A model generated the notes under the pieces. That model was not told the origin of the DNA. It did no database searches and saw nothing but the letters and a program-made list of their open reading frames with translations. A stretch of 10,286 nt of DNA from Bacteroidota bacterium. GTDB lineage: Bacteria > Bacteroidota > Bacteroidia > Bacteroidales > GCA-2748055. Shown piece by piece: positions 1 through 6,502 of this stretch. The position numbers and the translations under genes are program-made. The stretch covers positions 1-10,286 of the forward strand of contig JAUVIT010000032.1 in NCBI GenBank assembly GCA_030592605.1, in the 5' to 3' direction. Every line of letters starts with the position of its first letter. Position 1 is the first letter of the stretch.

Positions 1-293
1 AAGCTGAAGTTAAGGAAGAGCCTAAAGCTGAAGTTAAGGAAGAACCTAAAGCCGAAGTTAAGGAAGAACCTAAAGCTGAAGTTAAGGAAGAGCCTAAAGC
101 TGAAGTTAAGGAAGAGCCTAAAGCTGAAGTTAAGGAAGAACCCAAAGCTGAAAAGGTAGAGGTTAAGGAAGAACCCAAAGCTGAAAAGGTAGAGGTTAAG
201 GAAGAGCCTAAAGCCGAAGTTAAGGAAGAACCCAAAGCTGAAGTTAAGGAAGAGCCTAAGATTGAGGAGAAGCCCGCTGAAAAAGCTGAATAG
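1..293 (+). CDS. rpsB: Ribosomal protein S2, C-terminal extension (partial, 3' end only)
   Basis: An open frame enters from the left edge (first two bases finish a Lys codon) and ends at TAG 291-293. It encodes about 96 residues made almost only of Ala, Glu, Lys, Val and Pro: six AEVKEEPK octads, two 11-residue variants AEKVEVKEEPK, two more octads, then IEEKPAEKAE. No folded domain is visible, so the tail alone does not identify the protein. The call rests on synteny: the next gene is tsf, followed by pyrH and frr, the classic rpsB-tsf-pyrH-frr order, and S2 proteins of Bacteroidota often carry charged low-complexity C-terminal extensions. The tail would be disordered and project from the 30S subunit; its role is unknown. 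Only 47 bp without a terminator separate it from tsf, so the two are probably co-transcribed. A TonB-like Pro/Lys/Glu linker could look similar, but the location argues against that. Confidence 0.75.
   Translation, partial: AEVKEEPKAEVKEEPKAEVKEEPKAEVKEEPKAEVKEEPKAEVKEEPKAEKVEVKEEPKAEKVEVKEEPKAEVKEEPKAEVKEEPKIEEKPAEKAE
3..260 (+). repeat. 24-bp tandem repeat array inside the rpsB tail
   Basis: Ten in-frame repeat units start at 3, 27, 51, 75, 99, 123, 147, 180, 213 and 237. Eight are 24 bp (AEVKEEPK). The two at 147 and 180 are 33 bp, with a 9-bp insertion encoding KVE. Units differ almost only at synonymous third positions (GCT/GCC, GAA/GAG, CCT/CCC, AAA/AAG). All units are multiples of 3, so copy-number changes would keep the frame. 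Confidence 0.95.
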
Positions 294-340
294 TACAAGA
301 CGATTTAAACAAACAATAAACGTATTAAAGACAATATATA

Positions 341-1162
341 ATGGCTGATATTAAAGCTGCAGATGTTGCAAAACTGAGAAAATCCACTGGTGCAGGTATG
401 ATGGACTGCAAAAAAGCATTGCAGGAGGCTGAGGGTGATTTCGACAAAGCTATTGATCTTATTCGTCAAAAAGGTAAGGCCATCGCCAACAAGCGTGCCG
501 ACCGTGAAGCCAGTGAAGGTTGTGTTCTGGCCAAAGTTGATGGAAACTATGGTGCCTTGATCTCCCTGAACTGCGAAACTGATTTTGTGGCCAAGAACGA
601 TAAATTTGTAGCGTTTACAAGCTCCATCCTGGATCTGGCCGTCGCTGAAAAGCCTGCTGACCTGGAAGCCCTTAAAGCCCTTTCAATGGACGGTAAAGTA
701 CTTGCTGATGTAATCACCGAGGAGTCAGGTACCATTGGAGAAAAGCTGGAACTGGCTTACTTCGATTTCATTCAGGCCGAAAAAGTTCAGCCTTATAACC
801 ATATTGGAAACAACCTGGCTACCCTGGTTGGATTCAGTAAGTCTGATGTTGATGTGCAGGTTGCCAAGGATGTGGCCATGCAAATTGCCGCCATGGCTCC
901 CGTTGCTGTTGATGAAAATGGTGTTTCTGCTGAGGTTATTGCCAAGGAGAAAGAGATTGGTCGTGCAAAAGCACTTGATGAAGGCAAACCTGAGAACATT
1001 GTAGACCGCATTGCCGAAGGTATGGTAAAGAAATTCCTCAAGGAAAACACCCTGATGAACCAAGAATTCACAAAAGATAACAAGAAGACCGTTGCCCAGT
1101 ATATCCAGGAGGCTGACAAAGACCTCAAGGTAACCGGATTTAAAAGGTTTTCTGTGAAGTAA
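341..1162 (+). CDS. tsf: Elongation factor Ts
   Basis: EF-Ts is the cytoplasmic guanine-nucleotide exchange factor that releases GDP from EF-Tu during translation elongation. The 273-aa product has the N-terminal UBA-like domain with the family signature TGAGMMDCKKAL (residues 16-27) and the second signature TDFVAKN (residues 80-86), the region that contacts EF-Tu. The dimerisation core follows, and the C-terminal part (KENTLMNQEFTKD) is typical. The length is close to that of other bacterial EF-Ts proteins (about 280 aa). ATG 341 fits the conserved start MADIKAADVAKLR; no clear Shine-Dalgarno precedes it, only an A-rich leader. The gene lies 47 bp after rpsB and is followed by a strong terminator, so the rpsB-tsf transcript probably ends here and does not continue into pyrH. 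Confidence 0.98.
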   Translation: MADIKAADVAKLRKSTGAGMMDCKKALQEAEGDFDKAIDLIRQKGKAIANKRADREASEGCVLAKVDGNYGALISLNCETDFVAKNDKFVAFTSSILDLAVAEKPADLEALKALSMDGKVLADVITEESGTIGEKLELAYFDFIQAEKVQPYNHIGNNLATLVGFSKSDVDVQVAKDVAMQIAAMAPVAVDENGVSAEVIAKEKEIGRAKALDEGKPENIVDRIAEGMVKKFLKENTLMNQEFTKDNKKTVAQYIQEADKDLKVTGFKRFSVK

Positions 1163-1185
1163 GAGAATATTTGTTACTTGTTTAG

Positions 1186-1219
1186 GGCTGTTCTGCACGA
1201 TGCGGGACAGCCTTTTTTT
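1186..1219 (+). terminator. Rho-independent terminator after tsf
   Basis: Positions 1186-1197 pair with 1201-1212 (12 bp with two G-U pairs, loop CGA 1198-1200), followed directly by seven T (1213-1219). It starts 23 bp after the tsf stop. The T-run overlaps the stop codon of the decayed minus-strand frame that ends at 1218. Confidence 0.85.
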
Positions 1220-1530
1220 ATTTTAGCCTCTCAGGGGTAATCGTGTAGCCAGGACTGCCGGATCCTTTTCCGATCCGGGATTCAGAGATGAGAACATCAA
1301 GACATTCTTCGATGGTGTCCCGTTCCGTTTGAAGACCATCAGGAACCTGGGTTTCCAGATCCGCTAAAGGGAATAAAATGGTAATTGTCCCGGGTTATTT
1401 TGAATAGCATACCCTTATCGACAATGTCTGCAAATATCCTGGCCAGATGAGCTCGGTTCTTCTCCGGAAATTACCTCGCCACATCCTGAAATATAAAACC
1501 AAGCATATTTCTGATTGAAAACTGCTCCAC
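1218..1530 (-). pseudogene. Decayed minus-strand gene remnant, family not recognised
   Basis: Read on the minus strand from 1530, one frame gives VEQFSIRNMLGFIFQDVAR, then an in-frame TAA (1471-1473). The same frame goes on with FPEKNRAHLARIFADIVDKG and MLFKITRDNYHFIPF. Around 1361-1375 the protein-like sequence moves to another frame, giving ADLETQVPDGLQTERDTIEE, then CLDVLISESRIGKGSGSPGY and TITPERLK, ending at TAA 1220-1218. The pieces read as one protein of about 100 residues with one nonsense change and one frameshift (one extra base or two missing). The segment with ...ARIFADIVDKGMLFKI... followed by YHFIPF looks like a winged-helix motif, but I cannot name the family. It has no intact start and is probably dead. 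Coincidental coding character is possible but unlikely over this length. Confidence 0.55.
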
Positions 1531-1792
1531 TCATGGAAAAAGAATATAAATTATCTGGTTACTATACTTATTTGGTACTTTTCGGATAATAAATATCCAT
1601 CGATAGACATTTATTATCCAAATCATCATCAAAATAGTTAATAACTGGATAAAATATATCTATTCCTGATTTTTTTCATCCTAAGTGTCGACTCAGCCCT
1701 GTCTGTACCATATACCAGTAAAAGACCAATTATAAATAAGACTGTCGCATCTCTGCTAATGTAGGGAAGCATGCTTACCTCACCCCGCACTG
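1531..1792. other. Non-coding stretch upstream of the gene remnant
   Basis: About 260 bp, A+T-rich, without convincing coding capacity. A 66-codon minus-strand frame across 1638-1838 has no family resemblance and runs into the palindromic element, so I do not call it a gene. The only clear structure is the inverted repeat at 1584-1619. Confidence 0.5.
1584..1619. repeat. Perfect 11-bp inverted repeat
   Basis: GGATAATAAAT at 1584-1594 is the exact reverse complement of ATTTATTATCC at 1609-1619, with a 14-base spacer. It lies about 55 bp upstream of the minus-strand remnant. It could be an old operator, a hairpin or a mobile-element end; the sequence does not decide. Confidence 0.7.
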
Positions 1793-1914
1793 ATAATCTG
1801 GAGGGAGGTGCTTTTATTAGGTGCCTATAAATGTTCACGCAGTGAAGAACCGAGCTTGCGAGCTCGGCGAAGCCAATTTCAGCACCGTTAAAAATACCTC
1901 CCCTCCAGATTACT
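1793..1914. repeat. Palindromic (MITE/REP-like) element upstream of pyrH
   Basis: The outer arms are imperfect inverted repeats. TAATCTGGAGGGAGGTG (from 1795) faces ACCTCCCCTCCAGATTA (ending about 1912), and pairing continues into T/A-rich and GGTGC/GCACC segments. The centre holds a hairpin: CCGAGCT 1850-1856 pairs with AGCTCGG 1861-1867 around a TGCG loop, flanked by GAAG on both sides. There is no coding capacity. The right arm ends about 35 bp before the pyrH start, so pyrH must be read through it or from a promoter in the last bases (a TACTTTTA at 1925-1932 is a weak -7 candidate). Confidence 0.6.
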
Positions 1915-1949
1915 TGCTTTTTAGTACTTTTAAAACAAAAAGGAACCCT

Positions 1950-2660
1950 ATGTCTGGATACAAACGGATTTTATTAAAGTTAAGCGGAGAGGCACTGATG
2001 GCGGGCAAGTCGCATGGAATTGACTCCGAAAGGCTGAACGACTACATTGAGGAGATCATAGAAGTATCCCGCATGGGTATCCAGGTGGGGATCGTCATAG
2101 GCGGTGGGAATATCTTCCGGGGTATGTCGGGGGTTGAAGCCGGATTTGACCGGGTTAAAGGGGACTACATGGGCATGCTGGCCACTGTAATTAACGGACT
2201 TGCCCTGCAATCGGCTTTCCAGTCGAAAGGAATTAAAGCCAGGCTCTTTACAGCCATTCGTATGGAACCGGTCGCTGAATTCTATTACAAACCCAGTGTC
2301 ATTGAAGCCCTGGAGCGCAATGAGATTGTGATTTTCTCGGGAGGAACCGGGAATCCTTATTTTACTACGGATACGGCTGCCACACTTCGTGCTGTTGAAA
2401 TGGAAGCCAATGTAATGTTGAAAGGTACCCGTGTAGACGGCGTTTATACCAGTGATCCGGAAAAAGATCCGGACGCGGTTAAGTATGATGAACTTACCTT
2501 TTCAGAAGCCCTGGAAAAGGAGTTAAGGATTCTGGATCAGACAGCCTTTACCATGTGCAAAGAGAATAAGCTGCCGATTATCGTCTTCAATATGAATGAG
2601 AAAGGGACCCTGAAGAAGCTTCTTTCAGGGAAAAAAGTTGGAACTTTAATCAAAAATTAG
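1950..2660 (+). CDS. pyrH: Uridylate kinase (UMP kinase)
   Basis: PyrH phosphorylates UMP to UDP with ATP in pyrimidine nucleotide synthesis. It is a hexameric cytoplasmic enzyme of the amino-acid-kinase fold, unrelated to eukaryotic UMP/CMP kinases. From ATG 1950 the product is 236 aa, the usual length. It shows the phosphate-binding KLSGEAL (10-16), GGGNIFRG (51-58), the UMP-binding segment GDYMGMLATVINGLAL (71-86), and GGTGNPYFTTDTAA (131-144). The frame is open upstream to 1821, but that extension has no family similarity and runs through the palindromic element, so the true start is MSGYKRILLKLSG at 1950. frr follows after 32 bp with no terminator, which indicates a pyrH-frr operon. It is separated from tsf by non-coding and decayed DNA. 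Confidence 0.97.
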   Translation: MSGYKRILLKLSGEALMAGKSHGIDSERLNDYIEEIIEVSRMGIQVGIVIGGGNIFRGMSGVEAGFDRVKGDYMGMLATVINGLALQSAFQSKGIKARLFTAIRMEPVAEFYYKPSVIEALERNEIVIFSGGTGNPYFTTDTAATLRAVEMEANVMLKGTRVDGVYTSDPEKDPDAVKYDELTFSEALEKELRILDQTAFTMCKENKLPIIVFNMNEKGTLKKLLSGKKVGTLIKN

Positions 2661-2692
2661 ATAATTTAGGCGCTGAATGAAAATCTGAGATC

Positions 2693-3256
2693 ATGAACGA
2701 AGAAGTCCAAATGGTCTATGAAATGGCCAAAGAGAACATGGAAAAAACCATTGAGCACCTTGATAATGAGTTGATGCGTATCAGGGCAGGCAAAGCCAAT
2801 GTGCATATTCTGGATGGTGTTATGGTGTATTATTACGGCACTCCTACACCCCTGAACCAGGTATCCAACATCAGTACTCCAGATGCCAAGACCATTATGA
2901 TCCAGCCCTGGGAGAAAAGCATGATCGATCCCATTGAAAAAGCCTTGATGGTTTCCAACGTGGGAATTACACCGGGAAACAACGGGGAAGTTATTCGACT
3001 GATAATACCTCAACTTACGGAGGAACGTCGCCACGAACTGGTAAAGCAGGTTAAGAACGAAGGAGAAAATGCTCGGGTAAGTGTCAGAAATGCGCGCCGC
3101 GAAGCCAACGACGAGTATAAGAACATGCAGAAAGATGGTCTCTCGGAAGATGAAACCAAAACAGCGGAAGATAACATTCAGAAGCTAACCGATGAATTCA
3201 CCGAGAAGGTGGAAAAAATTGTAGAAGCCAAGGATCAGGATATCATGACCATCTAA
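2693..3256 (+). CDS. frr: Ribosome recycling factor
   Basis: RRF acts with EF-G to split the post-termination 70S ribosome so that subunits can be reused. The 187-aa product matches the family length (about 185). The long helical domain I is seen in MEKTIEHLDNELMRIRAGKA and in the C-terminal helices (TEERRHELVKQVKNEGENAR, then VSVRNARREANDEY); the compact domain II is between them (LDGVMVYYYGTPTPLNQVSN). The Arg of NELMRIRAGKA corresponds to the conserved ribosome-contacting region. The start at 2693 gives MNEEVQMVYEMAKENMEKT; an internal Met at 2711 is possible but less likely. The gene follows pyrH by 32 bp. Its stop overlaps the stop of the convergent OmpA-like gene by 4 bp, leaving no room for a terminator between them. 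Confidence 0.97.
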   Translation: MNEEVQMVYEMAKENMEKTIEHLDNELMRIRAGKANVHILDGVMVYYYGTPTPLNQVSNISTPDAKTIMIQPWEKSMIDPIEKALMVSNVGITPGNNGEVIRLIIPQLTEERRHELVKQVKNEGENARVSVRNARREANDEYKNMQKDGLSEDETKTAEDNIQKLTDEFTEKVEKIVEAKDQDIMTI

Positions 3257-4251
3257 AGCTCGAGAATTCTGAACACCTCCGAAAGGTCGGGCGACAGGAT
3301 AATCTCGGTCCGGCGATTCCTTCTTCTGGCTTCCGGAGTATCGGCCGAATCCACTGGCAGAAATTCACCCCTCCCGGCTACAGTCAGCCGAACAGGATCA
3401 ATCCCTGAACCATCCAGCAGGATTCTGACAATGGAGGTAGCCCTCAGAACACTCAAATCCCAGTTATCCTTAATGGACGCTCCTTTTCTGAAGGGTACAT
3501 CATCGGTATGTCCCTCAATCATAATGTCAATATCCGGATTCCTGGCCAGTACCTGTGCCAGTTGTCTCAAGGCCTGAACACCTTTTGGGTCAACACTTGT
3601 ACTTCCCGATTTGAACAGCAATTTTTCGTCCATGGACACATATACTTTCCCGTTTTTGCGGGTTACAGTCAGACCCTGACCTTCAAATCCCATCAGGGCA
3701 TCGGCCACCTTCTGCCTAAGATCATCCAGTATCCTGTCTTTCTGGTAAAGCATCTCCTCCATCTCCATCAAGCGCGCATTTCTGGCTTCCAGCTCTGCCT
3801 GAAGCCTGTTTACATCCTGACGCTGACCAGCCACATTTGCTTCCAGCTCCTTAAGTAGTTGTTGTTTGGCAGCCAGGTCTTCCTGGGTGGTCTGCAATTC
3901 ATTCAACAATCGGCGTGTCTCCCTGGCATTGCCACGCAATAGTGACTCATGGGTAGATTCAAGATCTGCATATTTTCGCTCCAGCTGAACAATCTCCTTT
4001 TCAAGATCCTCAACACGCTTATAGATTCGAATACTATCCTTGGTAAACTGCTCCTTCTGCGCTTCAACTTCATCGAACTTTGCCCTCATCTCCCGGTTCT
4101 CGACAGTCAAGAATTCATTCTCGGCCATGAGCAGATCCCGCTCGCCCTGAAGGGAGTTACTTTTATCCAATTGTTGTGTGAATTCGCTGGTGGGGACACA
4201 AGAACCCAGTAGTGCCAGTCCGATTGCTAAATAGAAAATCCTCTTCATCAT
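3253..4251 (-). CDS. OmpA-family peptidoglycan-binding lipoprotein with coiled coil
   Basis: From ATG 4251 the product (MMKRIFYLAIGLALLGSC...) begins with a lipoprotein signal: MKR, a hydrophobic stretch, then lipobox LGSC, so Cys18 would be lipidated. Residues of about 25-190 form a long, highly charged coiled coil rich in Glu, Leu, Arg and Gln. The C-terminal 130 residues are an OmpA/MotB-type domain with GHTDD (about 247-251), NWDLSVLRA (about 263-271), the VAGRGE turn and RRRNRR (about 309-314). This is the fold that grips diaminopimelate of peptidoglycan through conserved Asp and Arg. It probably tethers the outer membrane to the cell wall, with the coiled coil as spacer. An upstream ATG at 4269 would add MNRYED before the signal and is less likely. 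It is divergent from dxs and looks monocistronic. The specific biological role is not known. Confidence 0.88.
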   Translation of the reverse strand: MMKRIFYLAIGLALLGSCVPTSEFTQQLDKSNSLQGERDLLMAENEFLTVENREMRAKFDEVEAQKEQFTKDSIRIYKRVEDLEKEIVQLERKYADLESTHESLLRGNARETRRLLNELQTTQEDLAAKQQLLKELEANVAGQRQDVNRLQAELEARNARLMEMEEMLYQKDRILDDLRQKVADALMGFEGQGLTVTRKNGKVYVSMDEKLLFKSGSTSVDPKGVQALRQLAQVLARNPDIDIMIEGHTDDVPFRKGASIKDNWDLSVLRATSIVRILLDGSGIDPVRLTVAGRGEFLPVDSADTPEARRRNRRTEIILSPDLSEVFRILEL

Positions 4252-4285
4252 ATCTTCATAACGGTTCAACTGGAGAAAATTACAT

Positions 4286-4314
4286 AAAAATGGGGGTCCT
4301 TTTTTGCCATTTTT
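4286..4314. other. Hairpin in the divergent ompA-like/dxs intergenic region
   Basis: AAAAATGG 4286-4293 pairs with CCATTTTT 4307-4314 around a 13-base spacer rich in G and T. It lies in the 130-bp region from which both genes are transcribed. It may be a leader structure or an operator; it may also be chance in A/T-rich DNA. Confidence 0.3.
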
Positions 4315-4355
4315 TCCCCACAGTTGTTTAAGATATTAACATAGATTATTATTTG

Positions 4356-4363
4356 TAACTTTG
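4356..4363 (+). promoter_or_regulatory. Putative dxs promoter, -7 box
   Basis: TAACTTTG matches the Bacteroidota -7 consensus TAnnTTTG exactly. Transcription would begin near 4370, only about 10 bases before the dxs start codon, giving an almost leaderless message. No convincing TTTG -33 box is seen at the usual spacing, so the call is moderate. Confidence 0.5.
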
Positions 4364-4381
4364 CGCCAGTGAAATCAGGTG

Positions 4382-6313
4382 ATGGAAGAGAAGGCGGGAT
4401 CATATAAATTACTCGAAAGCATTGAGAGTCCGGACGACATGAAGTCGCTGACACCGGAAGAGTTACGCCAGCTCAGCTCCGAACTTCGTCAGTACATCAT
4501 TGAAATCGTATCGTCCAATCCGGGTCATTTTGGTGCCAGTCTTGGGGTGGTGGAACTTACTGTTGCCCTTCACCATGTTTTTAATGCTCCCTTCGACCAG
4601 ATTATCTGGGATGTGGGTCACCAGGCCTATGGCCATAAAATTCTTACCGGACGAAGAGAAGTTTTCCATACCAATAGAAAGTACGGAGGGATCAGTGGTT
4701 TTCCAAAGCGATCGGAAAGTGAATATGACGCCTTTGGGGTGGGACACTCCTCTACTTCCATTTCTGCGGCCCTGGGCATGGCTGCCGGCAATGACTATCA
4801 GAATGAGGCTGACCGTCAGGTTGTGGCTGTTATTGGTGATGGTGCGCTGAGTGGCGGAATGGCCTATGAAGCGCTGAACAATGCAGGACATGCGGGAAAA
4901 AACCTGCTGGTGATCCTGAACGACAACAATATCTCCATCGACCCCAGCGTCGGAGCCATGAAAGATTACCTACTGGATATTACTACCTCTAAATCCTATA
5001 ATAAGGTCAAGAATGATGTGTGGAACCTGCTGGGTTTCATGAATAAAATTACACCGCACGCAAGGAGTTATGCTCAAAAAATTGAGAATGCCATCAAATC
5101 CATTCTGCTGAAGCAGAGCAATCTGTTCGAGTCCATCAATTTCCGCTATTTTGGTCCGGTGGACGGGCATGATGTGCATCACCTGACTGAAATCCTGAAG
5201 GATATGAAAGATATCCCAGGACCCAAACTCTTGCATGTGATTACCCAGAAGGGAAAAGGTTTTGCACGTGCCGAAGAGAACCAGACGGAATTTCATGCTC
5301 CCGGTAAATTCAACATACATACCGGGGAGATTATTCAAAAAGTACCGGATGGACCCCAAGCTCCGCTTTACCAGGATGTATTTGGTGAAACCATCCTTGA
5401 ACTGGCCCTTACCAATAAGAAGATTATCGGGATCACCCCTGCCATGCCCACAGGGTCTTCCCTGAAAACCATGATGGATGAGATGCCCGACCGCACTTAT
5501 GATGTAGGAATTGCAGAGCAACATGCAGTCACTTTTTCGGCCGGTCTTGCAGCTTCGGGAATGATACCCTTCTGCAATATCTACTCCTCTTTTATGCAGC
5601 GGGCCTACGACCAGGTTATTCACGATGTGGCCATACAGAAACTACCTGTAGTATTTTTCCTGGATCGTGCCGGACTGGTTGGATCGGACGGAGCCACTCA
5701 CCATGGGGCCTATGATCTCGCCTTCTTCAGGTGTATCCCGGAGATGACCATCGCATCGCCCCTCAACGAGGTAGAGATGCGAAACATGATGTATACAGCA
5801 CAATTAAAGCCCAAGGGACCTTTTGTGATTCGCTATCCAAGGGGAAGAGGTGTAACGGTGGATTGGAAACAACCCTTCCAGGAGATTGAGATTGGAAGAG
5901 GGCAACAACTTAAGGATGGCTCAGATCTGGCAATACTTTCCCTTGGACCCATTGGAAAAGAGGCCACCAAAGCCATTGAGATACTCGAAAAAGAACATAT
6001 CAGTGTAGCTCACTTCGATATGCGCTTCCTCAAGCCCCTGGACAACAAATTATTGAAGACCATATTCTCCAGCTTCAACAAGATCATTACCCTGGAAGAC
6101 GCCTCCATAGTAGGAGGACTGGGGAGTGCTGTTATTGAGTACATGAATGATAACAGCTACAAAGCCAAGATTATCCGCCTGGGCATCCCGGATCGTTTCG
6201 TGGATCATGGAACACAGGAAGAGCTCTACAAAGAGTGTGGCTATGATGCAGAAGGCATTACTCTTGCCGTCCGAAACCTGGTGCGGTCTAAGATCCTCAC
6301 AAGGGCCATGTAA
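4382..6313 (+). CDS. dxs: 1-deoxy-D-xylulose-5-phosphate synthase
   Basis: DXS condenses pyruvate with glyceraldehyde 3-phosphate using thiamine diphosphate, the first step of the MEP isoprenoid pathway; its product also feeds thiamine and pyridoxal synthesis in many bacteria. The 643-aa product has the usual length. The transketolase-like N-terminal domain shows GHFGASLG (His49), DVGHQAYGHK (77-86), GVGHSSTS, and the ThDP/Mg motif GDGALSGG (152-159) with NDNN downstream. The middle domain has EQHAVTFSAG with the catalytic Glu (379) and FLDRAGLVGSDGATHHGAYD. The C-terminal transketolase domain ends with LGIPDRFVDHGTQEELYKEC. ATG 4382 is chosen because it puts the conserved His at 49; a GTG at 4379 in the same frame is the alternative. 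It is divergent from the OmpA-like gene and stands alone, followed by a palindromic element. Confidence 0.98.
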   Translation: MEEKAGSYKLLESIESPDDMKSLTPEELRQLSSELRQYIIEIVSSNPGHFGASLGVVELTVALHHVFNAPFDQIIWDVGHQAYGHKILTGRREVFHTNRKYGGISGFPKRSESEYDAFGVGHSSTSISAALGMAAGNDYQNEADRQVVAVIGDGALSGGMAYEALNNAGHAGKNLLVILNDNNISIDPSVGAMKDYLLDITTSKSYNKVKNDVWNLLGFMNKITPHARSYAQKIENAIKSILLKQSNLFESINFRYFGPVDGHDVHHLTEILKDMKDIPGPKLLHVITQKGKGFARAEENQTEFHAPGKFNIHTGEIIQKVPDGPQAPLYQDVFGETILELALTNKKIIGITPAMPTGSSLKTMMDEMPDRTYDVGIAEQHAVTFSAGLAASGMIPFCNIYSSFMQRAYDQVIHDVAIQKLPVVFFLDRAGLVGSDGATHHGAYDLAFFRCIPEMTIASPLNEVEMRNMMYTAQLKPKGPFVIRYPRGRGVTVDWKQPFQEIEIGRGQQLKDGSDLAILSLGPIGKEATKAIEILEKEHISVAHFDMRFLKPLDNKLLKTIFSSFNKIITLEDASIVGGLGSAVIEYMNDNSYKAKIIRLGIPDRFVDHGTQEELYKECGYDAEGITLAVRNLVRSKILTRAM

Positions 6314-6422
6314 GCCCATCTCAAAAAATCTTCGTAAGTATTATAACGCAGCTGAACTTTGTGCTTCGCACAAACTAAGGCTACTTATATAACACTTACT
6401 TCTGATTTAAAATGGGCTTACA
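6311..6422. repeat. Palindromic (MITE/REP-like) element after dxs
   Basis: TAAGCCCAT at 6311-6319 is the exact inverse of ATGGGCTTA ending at 6422. Inner partly paired segments include GTAAGT and ACTTAC. A central hairpin TTTGTGC-TTC-GCACAAA lies at about 6358-6374. The left end overlaps the dxs stop codon. Size and layout (long outer arms, central G/C hairpin flanked by CGCAG.TGAA on the left and AAGGC on the right) resemble the element upstream of pyrH. No T-run follows the central hairpin, so it is not a classic terminator. Confidence 0.55.
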
Positions 6423-6429
6423 GGATAGG

Positions 6430-6461
6430 AAAAAAGAAAGCCTGTTGAATTCGACAGGCTT
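6430..6461 (-). terminator. Rho-independent terminator of the aldehyde dehydrogenase gene
   Basis: On the minus strand AAGCCTGT (6461-6454) pairs with ACAGGCTT (6445-6438), with two more pairs inside and an AATT loop, followed by a T-rich tail (complement of 6430-6437). It begins about 40 bp after the stop at 6503. Confidence 0.75.
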
Positions 6462-6502
6462 CCTCCAAAAAACTATATTCGTAGGGTTATTTCTCAGTGA
6501 TG

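Noticed and set aside
3..293. TonB-like Pro/Lys/Glu linker
   Set aside because: The reading frame ends 47 bp before tsf with no TonB C-terminal domain; rpsB synteny explains it better.
725..1198. Long minus-strand frame opposite tsf
   Set aside because: Shadow of the strongly recognised EF-Ts gene; its translation shows no known motifs.
1638..1838. Minus-strand 66-codon frame with a hydrophobic stretch
   Set aside because: No family resemblance, and its N-terminal part lies inside the palindromic element upstream of pyrH; best explained as chance.
1821..1949. N-terminal extension of UMP kinase
   Set aside because: The frame is open, but the sequence lies in the palindromic element and is absent from the family; ATG 1950 gives the standard start.
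4970..5623. 217-codon minus-strand frame opposite dxs
   Set aside because: Lies wholly within dxs, whose motifs are all present in the plus frame; antisense shadow.
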